From: an uncultured Lachnospiraceae bacterium
GTDB taxonomy: Bacteria > Bacillota > Clostridia > Lachnospirales > Lachnospiraceae
Direction of reading: 5' to 3'
Assembly: GCA_946566415.1 (NCBI GenBank)
Contig: CAMNWW010000032.1
Span: 1-14,330 of the forward strand
DNA length: 14,330 nucleotides
Shown here: piece after piece, positions 5,809-13,426 of the stretch
How the letters are laid out: each line of letters begins with the position of its first letter
How positions within the stretch are numbered: the stretch's first letter is position 1
Position numbers and translations under genes: made by a program
The notes under the pieces: model-generated
What the model was told of the DNA's origin: nothing
The model's input: the letters and a program-made list of their open reading frames with translations, nothing else
The model's database searches: none

Positions 5809-7953
5809 TTAAGCTTTCGCCATTCCTTTCATATGAACTTTCAACGCCTGGCTCTCCTTGTGCGGACGGAACAAGAGCCATAAGAAACCGACCGCCAATA
5901 ATGCCGCTATAGCAGTCCACACTGTGAACGTCCCGCCTGCCAAAAATGTTCCCAGTTGATAAATGCAAAGTGATACGACATACGCAAGCCCGGTCTGATA
6001 CCCGATCGCGAACCAGGTCCATTTTGCGTTGTTCATCTCCCGTTTGATAGCTCCGATCGCCGCAAAGCACGGCGCGCAAAGGAGGTTGAATACCAGGAAG
6101 GAGTATGCCGAAAACGCTGTAAAGCTTGCCGCAAGCGTTCCCCATATCTCCTCTCCGTCCTCCGCGACTTCCGCAAATCCATAAAGAACGCCGAAGGTAC
6201 CGACGACATTTTCCTTCGCGATCAGCCCTGTAATCGCCGCTACCGCCGCTTTCCAGTCTCCCCATCCCAGCGGGACAAAGATCCATGCAATCAGGCTGCC
6301 AAGTCCGGCAAGCAGAGAATGATCCATATCCTCAACCATGCCGAAGCCTCCGCCTTCCATGCCGAAGCTCTGCAGGAACCAAACAAGAATCGTGGACAGG
6401 AGAATGATCGTTCCCGCTTTTTTAATGAAGGACCATCCGCGTTCCCACATACTTCTCAGCACGTTGCCCACGGTCGGCATATGGTATGCAGGCAGCTCCA
6501 TGACAAAGGGAGCCGGATCGCCCTCGAACATTTTCGTCTTCTTTAAAATGATACCGGAGCAGATGATTGCAGCGATCCCTACAAAGTACGCGCTCGGCGC
6601 TACCCATGCCGCACCGTCGAACAGCGCTCCGGCGATCAAAGCAATAATCGGAAGCTTTGCTCCGCAGGGTATAAACGTCGTCGTCATGATCGTCATCTTA
6701 CGGTCACGGTCATTTTCGATCGTTCTCGACGCCATGACTCCCGGAACCCCGCATCCTGTGCCGATCAGCATCGGAATGAAGGATTTACCGGAAAGCCCGA
6801 ACCGGCGGAAAATCCGGTCCATGATAAACGCGATACGCGCCATATAACCGCATGCCTCCAAAAAAGCGAGGAACAGGAACAGTACCAGCATCTGCGGTAC
6901 GAATCCAAGAACAGCGCCGACTCCGCCGATAATGCCGTCCAGGATGAGCCCCTGCAGCCAGTCTGCACAATTTACAGATGTCAGCGCTCCTTCGACCGCC
7001 GGAGGTATGACCTCGCCAAACAGGACGTCGTTTGTCCAGTCCGTCAGGAATCCTCCCACTGTCGTAACTGATACATAGTACACGAGGAACATGACCGCCG
7101 CGAAAATCGGAAGAGCCAAAAAACGGTTTGTAACAATCCGGTCAATTTTATCCGAGGTCGTCATCGCCGACTTATGGTTCTTTTTATAACAATCGTCAAT
7201 AATGGACGAAATATAAGTATATCTTTCATTTGTAATAATACTTTCTGCGTCGTCATCCATCGTTTTTTCCAGATCCGAAATAATAGACTCAACATCCGGC
7301 GCCGCACCCATTGCCTGTATTATCTTATCGTCCCGCTCGAACAATTTTACCGCATAAAAACGTTTCTGCCTTTCAGGAATAGAGAAATCGAGCTGTTCTT
7401 CGATTCTCTCCAGCGCGCTCTCCACTTCGCCGCTGAATCTGTGAACCGGCGCCGACGCATTCTTATTCATAGCAATCCGAACCGCTTTTTCTGCCGCCGC
7501 CTCGATTCCTTCATTTTTCAGAGCGGAAATTTCGGCCACCTCGCAGCCCAGCTTTTCAGAAAGTTTCCTTACATTGATGGAATCGCCGTTTTTCCGTACT
7601 ACGTCCATCATATTGACTGCCATAACGACTGGAATCCCCAATTCCATAAGCTGCGTGGACAGATACAGATTACTCTCCAGATTCGACCCGTCCACGATGT
7701 TAAGGATCGCATCCGGCTGTTCCGTAATGAGGTAATTCCTCGCCACAACCTCCTCCAACGTGTAAGGAGAAAGAGAATATATCCCCGGAAGATCCATAAT
7801 TACCACATCTTTATGGGTTTTCAGCTTCCCTTCCTTTTTCTCCACCGTAACCCCCGGCCAGTTCCCAACGAATTGGTTCGACCCAGTCAGCGAATTGAAT
7901 AATGTCGTCTTCCCACTGTTTGGGTTTCCTGCAAGCGCAATTTTTATTGCCAT
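5809..7953 (-). CDS. feoB: Ferrous iron transporter FeoB
   Basis: The 714-residue protein imports Fe(II) across the cytoplasmic membrane. The N-terminal G-domain shows G1 GNPNSGKT (9-16), G2 region GNWPGVT (30-36), G3 DLPG (54-57), G4 NMMD (114-117) and G5 SALK (143-146). The helical insert reaches about residue 270. A polytopic core follows, with the two Gate-type segments and the hallmark motifs GTGCGVPGVMASRT and PCGAKLPI. Length is within the usual range and the sequence appears intact. GGAGG lies 7 nt before ATG 7953. It is encoded after two FeoA genes and before the Cys-rich peptide. A 100-nt gap upstream carries its own candidate promoter with two TTAG-N6-CTAA boxes, so it is probably iron-repressed separately as well as from the feoA promoter. 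Confidence 0.98.
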   Translation of the reverse strand: MAIKIALAGNPNSGKTTLFNSLTGSNQFVGNWPGVTVEKKEGKLKTHKDVVIMDLPGIYSLSPYTLEEVVARNYLITEQPDAILNIVDGSNLESNLYLSTQLMELGIPVVMAVNMMDVVRKNGDSINVRKLSEKLGCEVAEISALKNEGIEAAAEKAVRIAMNKNASAPVHRFSGEVESALERIEEQLDFSIPERQKRFYAVKLFERDDKIIQAMGAAPDVESIISDLEKTMDDDAESIITNERYTYISSIIDDCYKKNHKSAMTTSDKIDRIVTNRFLALPIFAAVMFLVYYVSVTTVGGFLTDWTNDVLFGEVIPPAVEGALTSVNCADWLQGLILDGIIGGVGAVLGFVPQMLVLFLFLAFLEACGYMARIAFIMDRIFRRFGLSGKSFIPMLIGTGCGVPGVMASRTIENDRDRKMTIMTTTFIPCGAKLPIIALIAGALFDGAAWVAPSAYFVGIAAIICSGIILKKTKMFEGDPAPFVMELPAYHMPTVGNVLRSMWERGWSFIKKAGTIILLSTILVWFLQSFGMEGGGFGMVEDMDHSLLAGLGSLIAWIFVPLGWGDWKAAVAAITGLIAKENVVGTFGVLYGFAEVAEDGEEIWGTLAASFTAFSAYSFLVFNLLCAPCFAAIGAIKREMNNAKWTWFAIGYQTGLAYVVSLCIYQLGTFLAGGTFTVWTAIAALLAVGFLWLLFRPHKESQALKVHMKGMAKA

Positions 7954-7991
7954 TTTACTTCCTCCTTTTCTCTTCCTGTTAATTCATCAAA

Positions 7992-8039
7992 ATTAGTTGC
8001 GTCTAACCAACGCGCGTCAAAAAAATTAGCATGCGCTAA
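7992..8039 (-). promoter_or_regulatory. Internal feoB promoter with two iron-box-like operators
   Basis: On the minus strand, TTGACG (8015-8020) and ACTAAT (7992-7997) are 17 bp apart. Two copies of TTAG-N6-CTAA flank or cover it: 7993-8006 (over the -10 and spacer) and 8026-8039 (just upstream of -35). The same element occurs twice at the feoA promoter, which points to one shared regulator, most likely the DtxR-like protein encoded at 8770-9159. Confidence 0.65.
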
Positions 8040-8053
8040 CTTGTTGCAAAACT

Positions 8054-8275
8054 TTACTGCACCTCTATCATCTGTGCATCTTCTTTTCTGAGTGAAAGTT
8101 CATATCCCCTGACGGTCACCTCAACCGGGTCCCCGAAAGGAGCCACCTTCCGTACAAAAACCTTCGTTCCTTTCGTAATTCCCATGTCCATAATCCGGCG
8201 GCGGACCGCACCTTCTCCATGGATTTTCACTACCGATACAGACTGGCCGCATCCTGTCTCGCGCAAACTCTGCAT
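8054..8275 (-). CDS. feoA: FeoA family protein (second FeoA)
   Basis: A 73-residue cytoplasmic SH3-like protein: GQSVSVVKIHGEGAVRRRIMDMGI, then GTKVFVRKVAPFGDPVEVTVRGYELSLRKEDAQMIEV. The RRRIMDMGI...G..V.V....PFGDPVEV pattern is classical FeoA. FeoA proteins are thought to support or regulate FeoB at the membrane. ATG 8275 is preceded by GGAAGGAGAG. Of the two FeoA genes here, this one is nearest to feoB and keeps the conserved GDPVEV loop, which the other lacks. Confidence 0.92.
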   Translation of the reverse strand: MQSLRETGCGQSVSVVKIHGEGAVRRRIMDMGITKGTKVFVRKVAPFGDPVEVTVRGYELSLRKEDAQMIEVQ

Positions 8276-8314
8276 AACTGCTCTCCTTCCTCTGCTTTTT
8301 ATTCTCCTGCTGAA

Positions 8315-8524
8315 CTAGACCATAATCTTATTTGCCATTTCCCTGCTGATCGCAATGCGCGACTCCTTGATGTTCACAATAACATTCCCCTTGTTCTCGG
8401 ACACTATTGTCACATCAGAGCCTGCCACGAATCCCAGATTCTCCAGGAAACGCCGGATATCCTCTTTTCCACCGACACGTTTAATACTGCATGCTTCCCC
8501 TGTTTTCATCATCGTAAGCGGCAT
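8315..8524 (-). CDS. feoA: FeoA family protein (first gene of the feo operon)
   Basis: A 69-residue SH3-like protein: MPLTMMKTGEACSI, then GGKEDIRRFLENLGFVAGSDVTIVSENKGNVIVNIKESRIAISREMANKIMV. The R.FLENLGF..G..V.IV..N.GN.IV.IK.SRIA(I/L) pattern marks the FeoA subtype common in Clostridia as the first of two feoA genes. Two adjacent ATGs are possible (8527 and 8524). I choose 8524 because AGGAGG is 7 nt before it, against 4 nt for 8527. It is the first gene of the minus-strand feo run, behind the operator-covered promoter at 8628-8656. Confidence 0.88.
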   Translation of the reverse strand: MPLTMMKTGEACSIKRVGGKEDIRRFLENLGFVAGSDVTIVSENKGNVIVNIKESRIAISREMANKIMV

Positions 8525-8571
8525 CATACACCCTCCTTTTTCGCTGATTCTTCCATAAGCTGCATTTCGAG

Positions 8572-8656
8572 TGAGTCCAGACTAACACCTTTTCTCTAAA
8601 AAGGGTTAGTACCTTCTAACCAACAATAAGTTAGCACTATCTAACCTTTTTGTCAA
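8572..8656 (-). promoter_or_regulatory. feoA promoter with paired TTAG-N6-CTAA operators
   Basis: On the minus strand, TTGACA (8651-8656, perfect) and TAACTT (8628-8633) are 17 bp apart. One TTAG-N6-CTAA box (8631-8644) fills the spacer and touches the -10; the second (8606-8619) lies just after the predicted start near 8621. Both are extended to GTTAG...CTAAC. A degenerate third copy, TGAG-N6-CTAA, is at 8572-8585. Boxes between and just after the hexamers fit direct repression by a metal-loaded DtxR-family protein. Confidence 0.7.
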
Positions 8657-8693
8657 TAACTTTCTTCATAACTTTTTTGATATTTTTTATGAT

Positions 8694-8722
8694 TTGAGTT
8701 TTCCGCCAGAATATGCTATATT
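8694..8722 (+). promoter_or_regulatory. Promoter of the DtxR-family regulator gene
   Basis: TTGAGT (8694-8699) and TATATT (8717-8722) are 17 bp apart, about 47 nt before ATG 8770. None of the TTAG-N6-CTAA boxes overlaps it (the nearest ends at 8644), so the regulator is not obviously autorepressed. Confidence 0.55.
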
Positions 8723-8769
8723 ACAAAGTAAACACAGAATCTACTGCTATATGATAGGAGATATGGTCT

Positions 8770-9159
8770 ATGAAAATACAGGAATCCGCTGAAAATTACC
8801 TGGAGACAATTCTGATCTTAAGCAAAAGGCTGGGGCAGGTCCGCTCTATTGATATCGCAACAGAGCTGAATTTTTCCAAGCCCAGCGTCAGCGTGGCAAT
8901 GAAGAACCTGCGGCTGAACGGATATATCATTATGAGCAACGAGGGGTACATCGCACTGACAGAAGCGGGTCGTTCCATCGCAGAAATGATCTATGAACGC
9001 CACACTCTCCTGTCAAGCTGGCTTGAATCCCTAGGTGTAGATCCACAAGTCGCCGTAGAGGACGCCTGCCGGATCGAACACGTAATCAGCGCGGAAAGCT
9101 TTGACGCCATCAAGCAGCATGTCCGCAAATATAGCCCCGAAAACGCCCCTCTTTCTTAA
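8770..9159 (+). CDS. DtxR/IdeR-like metal-dependent transcriptional repressor
   Basis: A 129-residue protein with an N-terminal winged helix (about 5-65, including SIDIATELNFSKPSVSVAMKNLRLNGYI) and a C-terminal dimerisation/metal-binding domain (RHTLLSSWLESLGVDPQVAVEDACRIEHVIS). By alignment with DtxR from memory, the primary metal site keeps Cys100, Glu103 and His104 of the C-x-x-E-H motif, with Asn9 in place of DtxR Met10. His78 matches His79, but the other ancillary ligands (Glu83 and His98 of DtxR) appear as Ser and Val. Cys at this position is the iron-type (DtxR/IdeR) rather than the MntR-type arrangement, where it is Glu. There is no SH3 domain, so it is MntR-sized. AGGAG lies 9 nt upstream of the start. 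It is divergent from feoA and is the natural candidate to bind the boxes there. Confidence 0.9.
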   Translation: MKIQESAENYLETILILSKRLGQVRSIDIATELNFSKPSVSVAMKNLRLNGYIIMSNEGYIALTEAGRSIAEMIYERHTLLSSWLESLGVDPQVAVEDACRIEHVISAESFDAIKQHVRKYSPENAPLS

Positions 9160-9176
9160 GCATAAGACATCAATAG

Positions 9177-9953
9177 CTAGCCGAGCGCGACATCCAGGAT
9201 CATCATAAGTGCAAATCCCGCGGCAAATCCGATCGTCGCTATGTTGGAATGTTCGCCCTCGGCGGATTCAGGTATCAGTTCCTCCACCACCACATATATC
9301 ATGGCGCCGGCTGCAAATGACAAAAGGTATGGCAGCACCGGTTCGATAAAGGATGCCAGAAGGAGCGTCAGAACGGCGCCCGCCGGTTCCACGATCCCGG
9401 AAGCCGCGCCGTAAAAGAATGCCCTTATCCTGCTGACCCCAGTACTTTTCAGCGGCATGGATATAATCGCACCCTCCGGGAAATTCTGAATCGCGATCCC
9501 CAGCGCAAGCGCAGACGCCCCGGCCATGGTAATCCCCGCATTTTTCTCAAGCACTCCTGCAAAAACAACGCCTACCGCCATCCCTTCCGGAAGGTTGTGG
9601 AGTGTTACCGCAAAAATCAGCATCGTAGTTTTAGAAAACGTACTCTTGATCCCTTCCGGCTCGTCACTCCCAAGATGCAGATGCGGGACCGCCCAGTCCA
9701 TGAAAAGCAGGAACGCGATTCCAAGGAGGAATCCAACTGCCGCCGGAACAAAAGCAAACTTTCCCATTCCTTCCGCCATATCCATCGCCGGAATCAAAAG
9801 CGACCAGACCGAGGCCGCTACCATGACCCCGGATGCAAATCCCAGCAAGCTTTTCTGTAGCAGAGGCTTCATCTCTTGTTTCAAGAAAAATACACTCGCC
9901 GCTCCTAAGACAGTTCCGGCAAAAGGTATCATAATTCCAATGAATAAATTCAT
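9177..9953 (-). CDS. ZIP-family metal transporter (GufA-like)
   Basis: A 258-residue protein with about eight TM helices. The signature metal-site motifs are HNLPEG (119-124, TM4) and QNFPEG (156-161, TM5), followed by GIVEPAGA and VVEELIPE in later helices. The HN.PEG plus QN.PEG pair is typical of GufA-like ZIPs. ZIP proteins carry Zn(II), Mn(II) or Fe(II) into the cytoplasm; the substrate here cannot be decided. The loop after TM3 has a short His-containing stretch (PHLHLG). GAGAGGGAAGGA lies just before ATG 9953. It follows the DAHP synthase gene by 21 nt, so the two are probably one operon. It converges on the DtxR-like gene with only 17 nt between stops and no clear terminator there. 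No TTAG-N6-CTAA box was seen near it. Confidence 0.93.
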   Translation of the reverse strand: MNLFIGIMIPFAGTVLGAASVFFLKQEMKPLLQKSLLGFASGVMVAASVWSLLIPAMDMAEGMGKFAFVPAAVGFLLGIAFLLFMDWAVPHLHLGSDEPEGIKSTFSKTTMLIFAVTLHNLPEGMAVGVVFAGVLEKNAGITMAGASALALGIAIQNFPEGAIISMPLKSTGVSRIRAFFYGAASGIVEPAGAVLTLLLASFIEPVLPYLLSFAAGAMIYVVVEELIPESAEGEHSNIATIGFAAGFALMMILDVALG

Positions 9954-9974
9954 ATTAATCCTTCCCTCTCCATT

Positions 9975-11006
9975 TTAACAGTTCTCCGCTATTTTATCGA
10001 TCAAACGCACCGTATCCTCCCACCCGATACATGGATCTGTAATGGATTTCCCATATTCCATATTTCCGTCGATCTCCTGACGTCCTTCCAGCAGATAGCT
10101 TTCCACCATCACGCCCTTCACTAATTTTTTCAATTCCGGGTCATGCTGCCTTGTATGCAGCACTTCGTTGACAATCCGAATCTGCTGCTTATACTGTTTA
10201 TTCGAGTTAGAATGGTTCGCATCCACGATCACGGCAGGATTCTGCAGCGCTTTTTGTGAATACATATTCTGGAGACGTTTCAGATCCTCATAGTGGTAGT
10301 TTGGAATCGCCGTCCCATACTTGTCCACCCCGCCGCGAAGGATTACATGAGCGAGTTTATTCCCCTCTGTAGTCACGTCCTGCCCCCGGTAAATAAATCG
10401 ATGAGGATGCTGCGCCGCCACTACGGAATTGAGCATCACGGACAGATCTCCACTGGTAGGATTCTTCATCCCGATCGGAATATCCATTCCGCTTGCCGTC
10501 AAACGGTGCTGCTGATTTTCTACAGATCTTGCGCCGATCGCCTCGTAAGAAAGGATGTCGTCCAGATAACTCCTGTTTTCCGGATACAGCATCTCGTCCG
10601 CCGCTGTAAGATAAGTCTCTTCCATTGCCCGGATATGCATCTTCCGGATAGCGATAATCCCTGCCAGAAGATCCGGCGCTTTATCCGGATCCGGCTGATG
10701 AAGCATCCCCTTATATCCTTCTCCCGTCGTCCTTGGCTTATTCGTATATATCCGGGGAATCAGCATGAGCCGCTCCGATACTTTCTCATTCAGTTTCGCA
10801 AGACGGTACACATACTCGCAGACCGAATCTTCATTGTCAGCCGAACAGGGACCGATAATGACCAGAAACTTATCCGACCTTCCCTCAAAAATGTCACGTA
10901 TCTCGGCATCCCTCCTTGCTTTCATCTTCTGCAGCCTCTCCGACAGAGGAAACTCATTTTTCAAATCCTTTGGAAGCGGCAGTTCATTATTTATTATCAT
11001 TCCCAT
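9975..11006 (-). CDS. aroF: 3-deoxy-7-phosphoheptulonate (DAHP) synthase, class I
   Basis: A 343-residue enzyme of the AroF/AroG/AroH type. It condenses phosphoenolpyruvate and erythrose 4-phosphate into DAHP, the first step of the shikimate pathway. Visible motifs are IGPCSADN (51-58, with the metal-binding Cys54), PRIYTNKPRTTGEGYKG (KPRT at 90-93), GMKNPTSGD, the ARSVENQQHR loop, VDANHSNSNK with the metal His, and the C-terminal SITDPCIGWEDT. A longer reading from 11066 is open, but I choose ATG 11006: similarity starts there and GAGAGGAG lies 9 nt upstream. The call as class I alpha is firm; which of the three E. coli-style feedback types it is cannot be told. It is followed by the ZIP gene in a likely operon. 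Confidence 0.95.
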   Translation of the reverse strand: MGMIINNELPLPKDLKNEFPLSERLQKMKARRDAEIRDIFEGRSDKFLVIIGPCSADNEDSVCEYVYRLAKLNEKVSERLMLIPRIYTNKPRTTGEGYKGMLHQPDPDKAPDLLAGIIAIRKMHIRAMEETYLTAADEMLYPENRSYLDDILSYEAIGARSVENQQHRLTASGMDIPIGMKNPTSGDLSVMLNSVVAAQHPHRFIYRGQDVTTEGNKLAHVILRGGVDKYGTAIPNYHYEDLKRLQNMYSQKALQNPAVIVDANHSNSNKQYKQQIRIVNEVLHTRQHDPELKKLVKGVMVESYLLEGRQEIDGNMEYGKSITDPCIGWEDTVRLIDKIAENC

Positions 11007-11049
11007 AATTGTAAACTCCTCTCGTTTTCTCCTCGATAGAATAAAAATA

Positions 11050-11130
11050 ATCTTATCATATTTCACTTTTCAAAACAAGTTTTCCAGCTCGCTTGTTTCT
11101 CTTGTTTTTGAAAAGAAAATGGAGTAAGAT
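11050..11130. promoter_or_regulatory. Back-to-back promoters on an inverted repeat (DAHP synthase / zinc-ribbon gene)
   Basis: CTTTTCAAAACAAG (11066-11079) and CTTGTTTTTGAAAAG (11101-11115) form a long inverted repeat with one bulged base. Each arm supplies the same promoter layout in its own direction: TTGTTT, 17 bp, TAAGAT. On the minus strand these are 11073-11078 and 11050-11055; on the plus strand 11102-11107 and 11125-11130. The -10 match is only four of six, so this is a candidate. The shared symmetric centre could be one binding site controlling both genes. Confidence 0.4.
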
Positions 11131-11203
11131 GTTATCATGACAGGAAATATTTGAACCTTGCCATCCTATTATTTATTTCCAGACAAGCTAAAGGAGAACA
11201 TAC

Positions 11204-11971
11204 ATGAAATGCCCTCACTGCCATTCAGAAGTGCGTCCAAGTAAAAAGCATCCAGGATATTATCTCTGTGATCACTGCCGGAAACGGTATCCTGCCGCTT
11301 CTGTACTTTCTGACGAGGAAAACATACGGAACAGCTCTTCTGCTAAAAGAGACAGCTCTTCCCGGACAAACCGCAGGAGAGCTAAGAAAAGCCGAAAAAC
11401 GCTCTATATATTCGTTGCGTTCATTTTCCTGCTGGCCCTTTTGACTGCGGTCGCATACTTTTTCGGCTTGTTTGATAAAGCAGCTAATATTCTCGGCATA
11501 TCCGGCAAAAATAAAGACACGCCGGATACTTCCTCAAAGCCTGAAGTGACTGATATCCTGCACAAACTCAACGAGGCGGCCGACATCGACAATGTCCGTG
11601 TACAGGTCCTTGGGTATGAAGAATCTTTGGGTAATGAATGGGCTGTCCCTAAAGAGGGCTGTGAGTTCGTTTTCGTCAACTTCGAGATCGTCAACAACAC
11701 CGAAGAAGAAATTACTGTTAGCAGTATGGCGAGCTTTGAAAGCTACTGCGGCGGCTACCGGCTGGATTACAGTCCCGAGGCGTTTACCGCCCTTGCCACC
11801 AATATGGACCGCCAGCAGATGGACGGCTCCATTGCGGGAGACAGTACATTGAACGGCTATCTATGCCTTGAGGTTCCCGCAGACTGGCAGGTAATTGAAA
11901 TCCATTATTCCACAGATGTATGGAGTAACAATAAAATAAAATTCATAATCGAAAAGACACAACTAAACTAA
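11204..11971 (+). CDS. Zinc-ribbon, single-TM protein with DUF4352 domain
   Basis: A 255-residue protein in three parts. The N-terminal zinc ribbon has CPHC (3-6) and CDHC (22-25). A charged Ser/Arg-rich linker (about 35-65) comes next, then one TM helix (about 66-90). The C-terminal part (about 128-255) matches the DUF4352 (Telokin-like, immunoglobulin-fold) pattern, with VQVLGYEES, CEFVFVNFEIVNNTEEEI and a YRLDYS segment. The positive linker before the helix suggests ribbon inside, DUF4352 outside. Proteins of this make-up are common in Firmicutes and have no established function. AAAGGAG lies 7 nt before ATG 11204. It is a single-gene unit, divergent from the DAHP synthase gene and ended by the hairpin at 11976-12014. 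Confidence 0.88.
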   Translation: MKCPHCHSEVRPSKKHPGYYLCDHCRKRYPAASVLSDEENIRNSSSAKRDSSSRTNRRRAKKSRKTLYIFVAFIFLLALLTAVAYFFGLFDKAANILGISGKNKDTPDTSSKPEVTDILHKLNEAADIDNVRVQVLGYEESLGNEWAVPKEGCEFVFVNFEIVNNTEEEITVSSMASFESYCGGYRLDYSPEAFTALATNMDRQQMDGSIAGDSTLNGYLCLEVPADWQVIEIHYSTDVWSNNKIKFIIEKTQLN

Positions 11972-11975
11972 AAAG

Positions 11976-12014
11976 CCGCCGTACAGGATTGAATTTCCTA
12001 TACGGCGGTTTCTT
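11976..12014. terminator. Bidirectional intrinsic terminator
   Basis: CCGCCGTA (11976-11983) pairs with TACGGCGG (12001-12008), extended by AGGA/TCCT inside. The plus strand continues TTTCTT. On the minus strand the stem is followed by CTTTTT, so it serves both the DUF4352 gene (stop 11971) and the minus-strand HAAS-SEDS gene (stop 12059). Confidence 0.85.
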
Positions 12015-12058
12015 GGTATTCGTTATGCCGGTATGTCATTTTCCAATTAACTATAACA

Positions 12059-13426
12059 CTAGCGGATCGGCACAAGGCTTTCGTTCCTGCTGATAGACAG
12101 GAACAGTCCCATATAAAGATGAGTCACCATCAAATTGATCCCGCCATAGGTAAAAAACGGCATATATACGTTCCCTCCAGGCAGAAGGTCGAAGTTAAAC
12201 GCCATATACAGTACTGTCTCCAGCAAGAACATAAGCGCGCAGGACAGCCCTATGATGAATCCCAGATAATTTTTCTGTCTGTGCACAAGCACAAAAAGCC
12301 AGAAAAGAAACGCAAATACCACCACTGTCATTACGACTCCCTGCCAAGTCCCGAACAGCCTAAAGACAAACAGCCACACATACTCGCTCCTGGCATTGGA
12401 CAGCCATATGTCGCTCGATTCCGTCACTTCTTCACTAAATAAAATTGTAGTGTTCCCGGAATTTTCCTGCCGCTGTATTTCCCGCGACGCCTGAGACATT
12501 GTCTCTGAAAGGTAGGTAAACCACGCATCCTCCTCCTTATCCGGGCTTGCTATCCTCTCCAGCCTTGCCTGTTGGTAAGGAGCTAAAATAGCCTGATCTG
12601 AAGCGATGATGACGGCGCCTGCCGCTGCCGGAAGCCCTATAAGCCAGATCGTCTCTTCCAGAAGGAGCCGCTTCCAGCCTTCCCCAAACCATCCTTTTAT
12701 AACCGCCGCTGCGATAACCGCTGCCCCTACAATGTAGAAGATGCCCTGGTACCAAATCCCGCTTCCACATAAATTACTGCACAGCGCCGTGATAATAAAA
12801 AGGGCGATACATTTTCTCATCCCGGCGCTCCCTTTCCCCCGGTAATGATATACAACAGCCGCAAACACTGGAATCATAAGACATATAAAAAGATTGCCGC
12901 TTACCGAACTCATCCAATAAGTCTGTTTCTGCATATACGTATACCCTGTCATTATAACAAGCACCGCCGCCCATATCCACAAAGCATATTTTCCAATCAG
13001 TGTATAATCGAAAAAGCATATTACAAGCATGACCGCTACGCCAAGCACCATCCATGCTCCCATATGTTTCAGTACATATTCCAAGGTGAGCTGTCCTGCA
13101 ATTTCTCCTCCCGGACTACAAAGCTGCGCAAGTTTCAAAACAATGACCTGTATAGCAGCCGCCAGCACATTCAGCCCGATGATGAAACCAAGAAGACCCA
13201 CCTCAAGCTTCGGCCTGTGGATACGGTCAAGCTCCACGCCTACCTCCACCGGGTCCCCCATCTCCCGGACAGCAGCTTCCTCTGCCTCCTGTTCCGTCAT
13301 ACCCTGTGACATAAAATCCATCTTTTGTTCGTCAATATGTCCTGTAATCTCCTCCTCAATCATAGGCCTTGCCCGCCTGCAGCGAATCTGCCCTGTCAGA
13401 AGCGTCATATAATTATGCCGGTCCAT
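12059..13426 (-). CDS. HAAS-domain fused to divergent FtsW/RodA/SpoVE (SEDS)-like membrane protein
   Basis: The 455-residue protein has a cytoplasmic HAAS/permease-prefix domain at about 1-70 (EEITGHIDEQ, GMTEQEAEEAAVREMGDP). About ten TM helices follow. The second half has clear SEDS landmarks: APYQQARLERIASPDKEE (like PYQ..R...F.DP), LLPGGNVYMPFFTYGG (like GLLP.TG.PLPF.SYGG), and the ending YMGLFLSISR. SEDS proteins polymerise glycan strands from lipid II. Aligning the external HTDFIF motif of active enzymes gives RSEYVW here, so the catalytic Asp position holds Glu348 and the His is Arg346. The following conserved Glu (AEELG) is also lost (FRLFG). It may be inactive, altered or regulatory. 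The start overlaps the padR end by 14 nt with GGAGGGGGAG before it, showing coupling. HAAS domains commonly pair with PadR regulators. Confidence 0.8.
   Translation of the reverse strand: MDRHNYMTLLTGQIRCRRARPMIEEEITGHIDEQKMDFMSQGMTEQEAEEAAVREMGDPVEVGVELDRIHRPKLEVGLLGFIIGLNVLAAAIQVIVLKLAQLCSPGGEIAGQLTLEYVLKHMGAWMVLGVAVMLVICFFDYTLIGKYALWIWAAVLVIMTGYTYMQKQTYWMSSVSGNLFICLMIPVFAAVVYHYRGKGSAGMRKCIALFIITALCSNLCGSGIWYQGIFYIVGAAVIAAAVIKGWFGEGWKRLLLEETIWLIGLPAAAGAVIIASDQAILAPYQQARLERIASPDKEEDAWFTYLSETMSQASREIQRQENSGNTTILFSEEVTESSDIWLSNARSEYVWLFVFRLFGTWQGVVMTVVVFAFLFWLFVLVHRQKNYLGFIIGLSCALMFLLETVLYMAFNFDLLPGGNVYMPFFTYGGINLMVTHLYMGLFLSISRNESLVPIR

Noticed and set aside
7174..7902. 242-codon open frame on the plus strand opposite feoB
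   Set aside because: It is antisense to the conserved G-domain of FeoB, resembles no family, and is explained by codon bias of feoB.
8524..8565. 13-codon leader frame ending over the feoA start
   Set aside because: It has no ribosome site and no codon pattern suggesting attenuation. Its overlap with the feoA ATG is likely chance.
10293..11039. 248-codon open frame opposite the DAHP synthase gene
   Set aside because: The opposite strand encodes an unmistakable enzyme. The shadow frame has no ribosome site and no recognisable domain.
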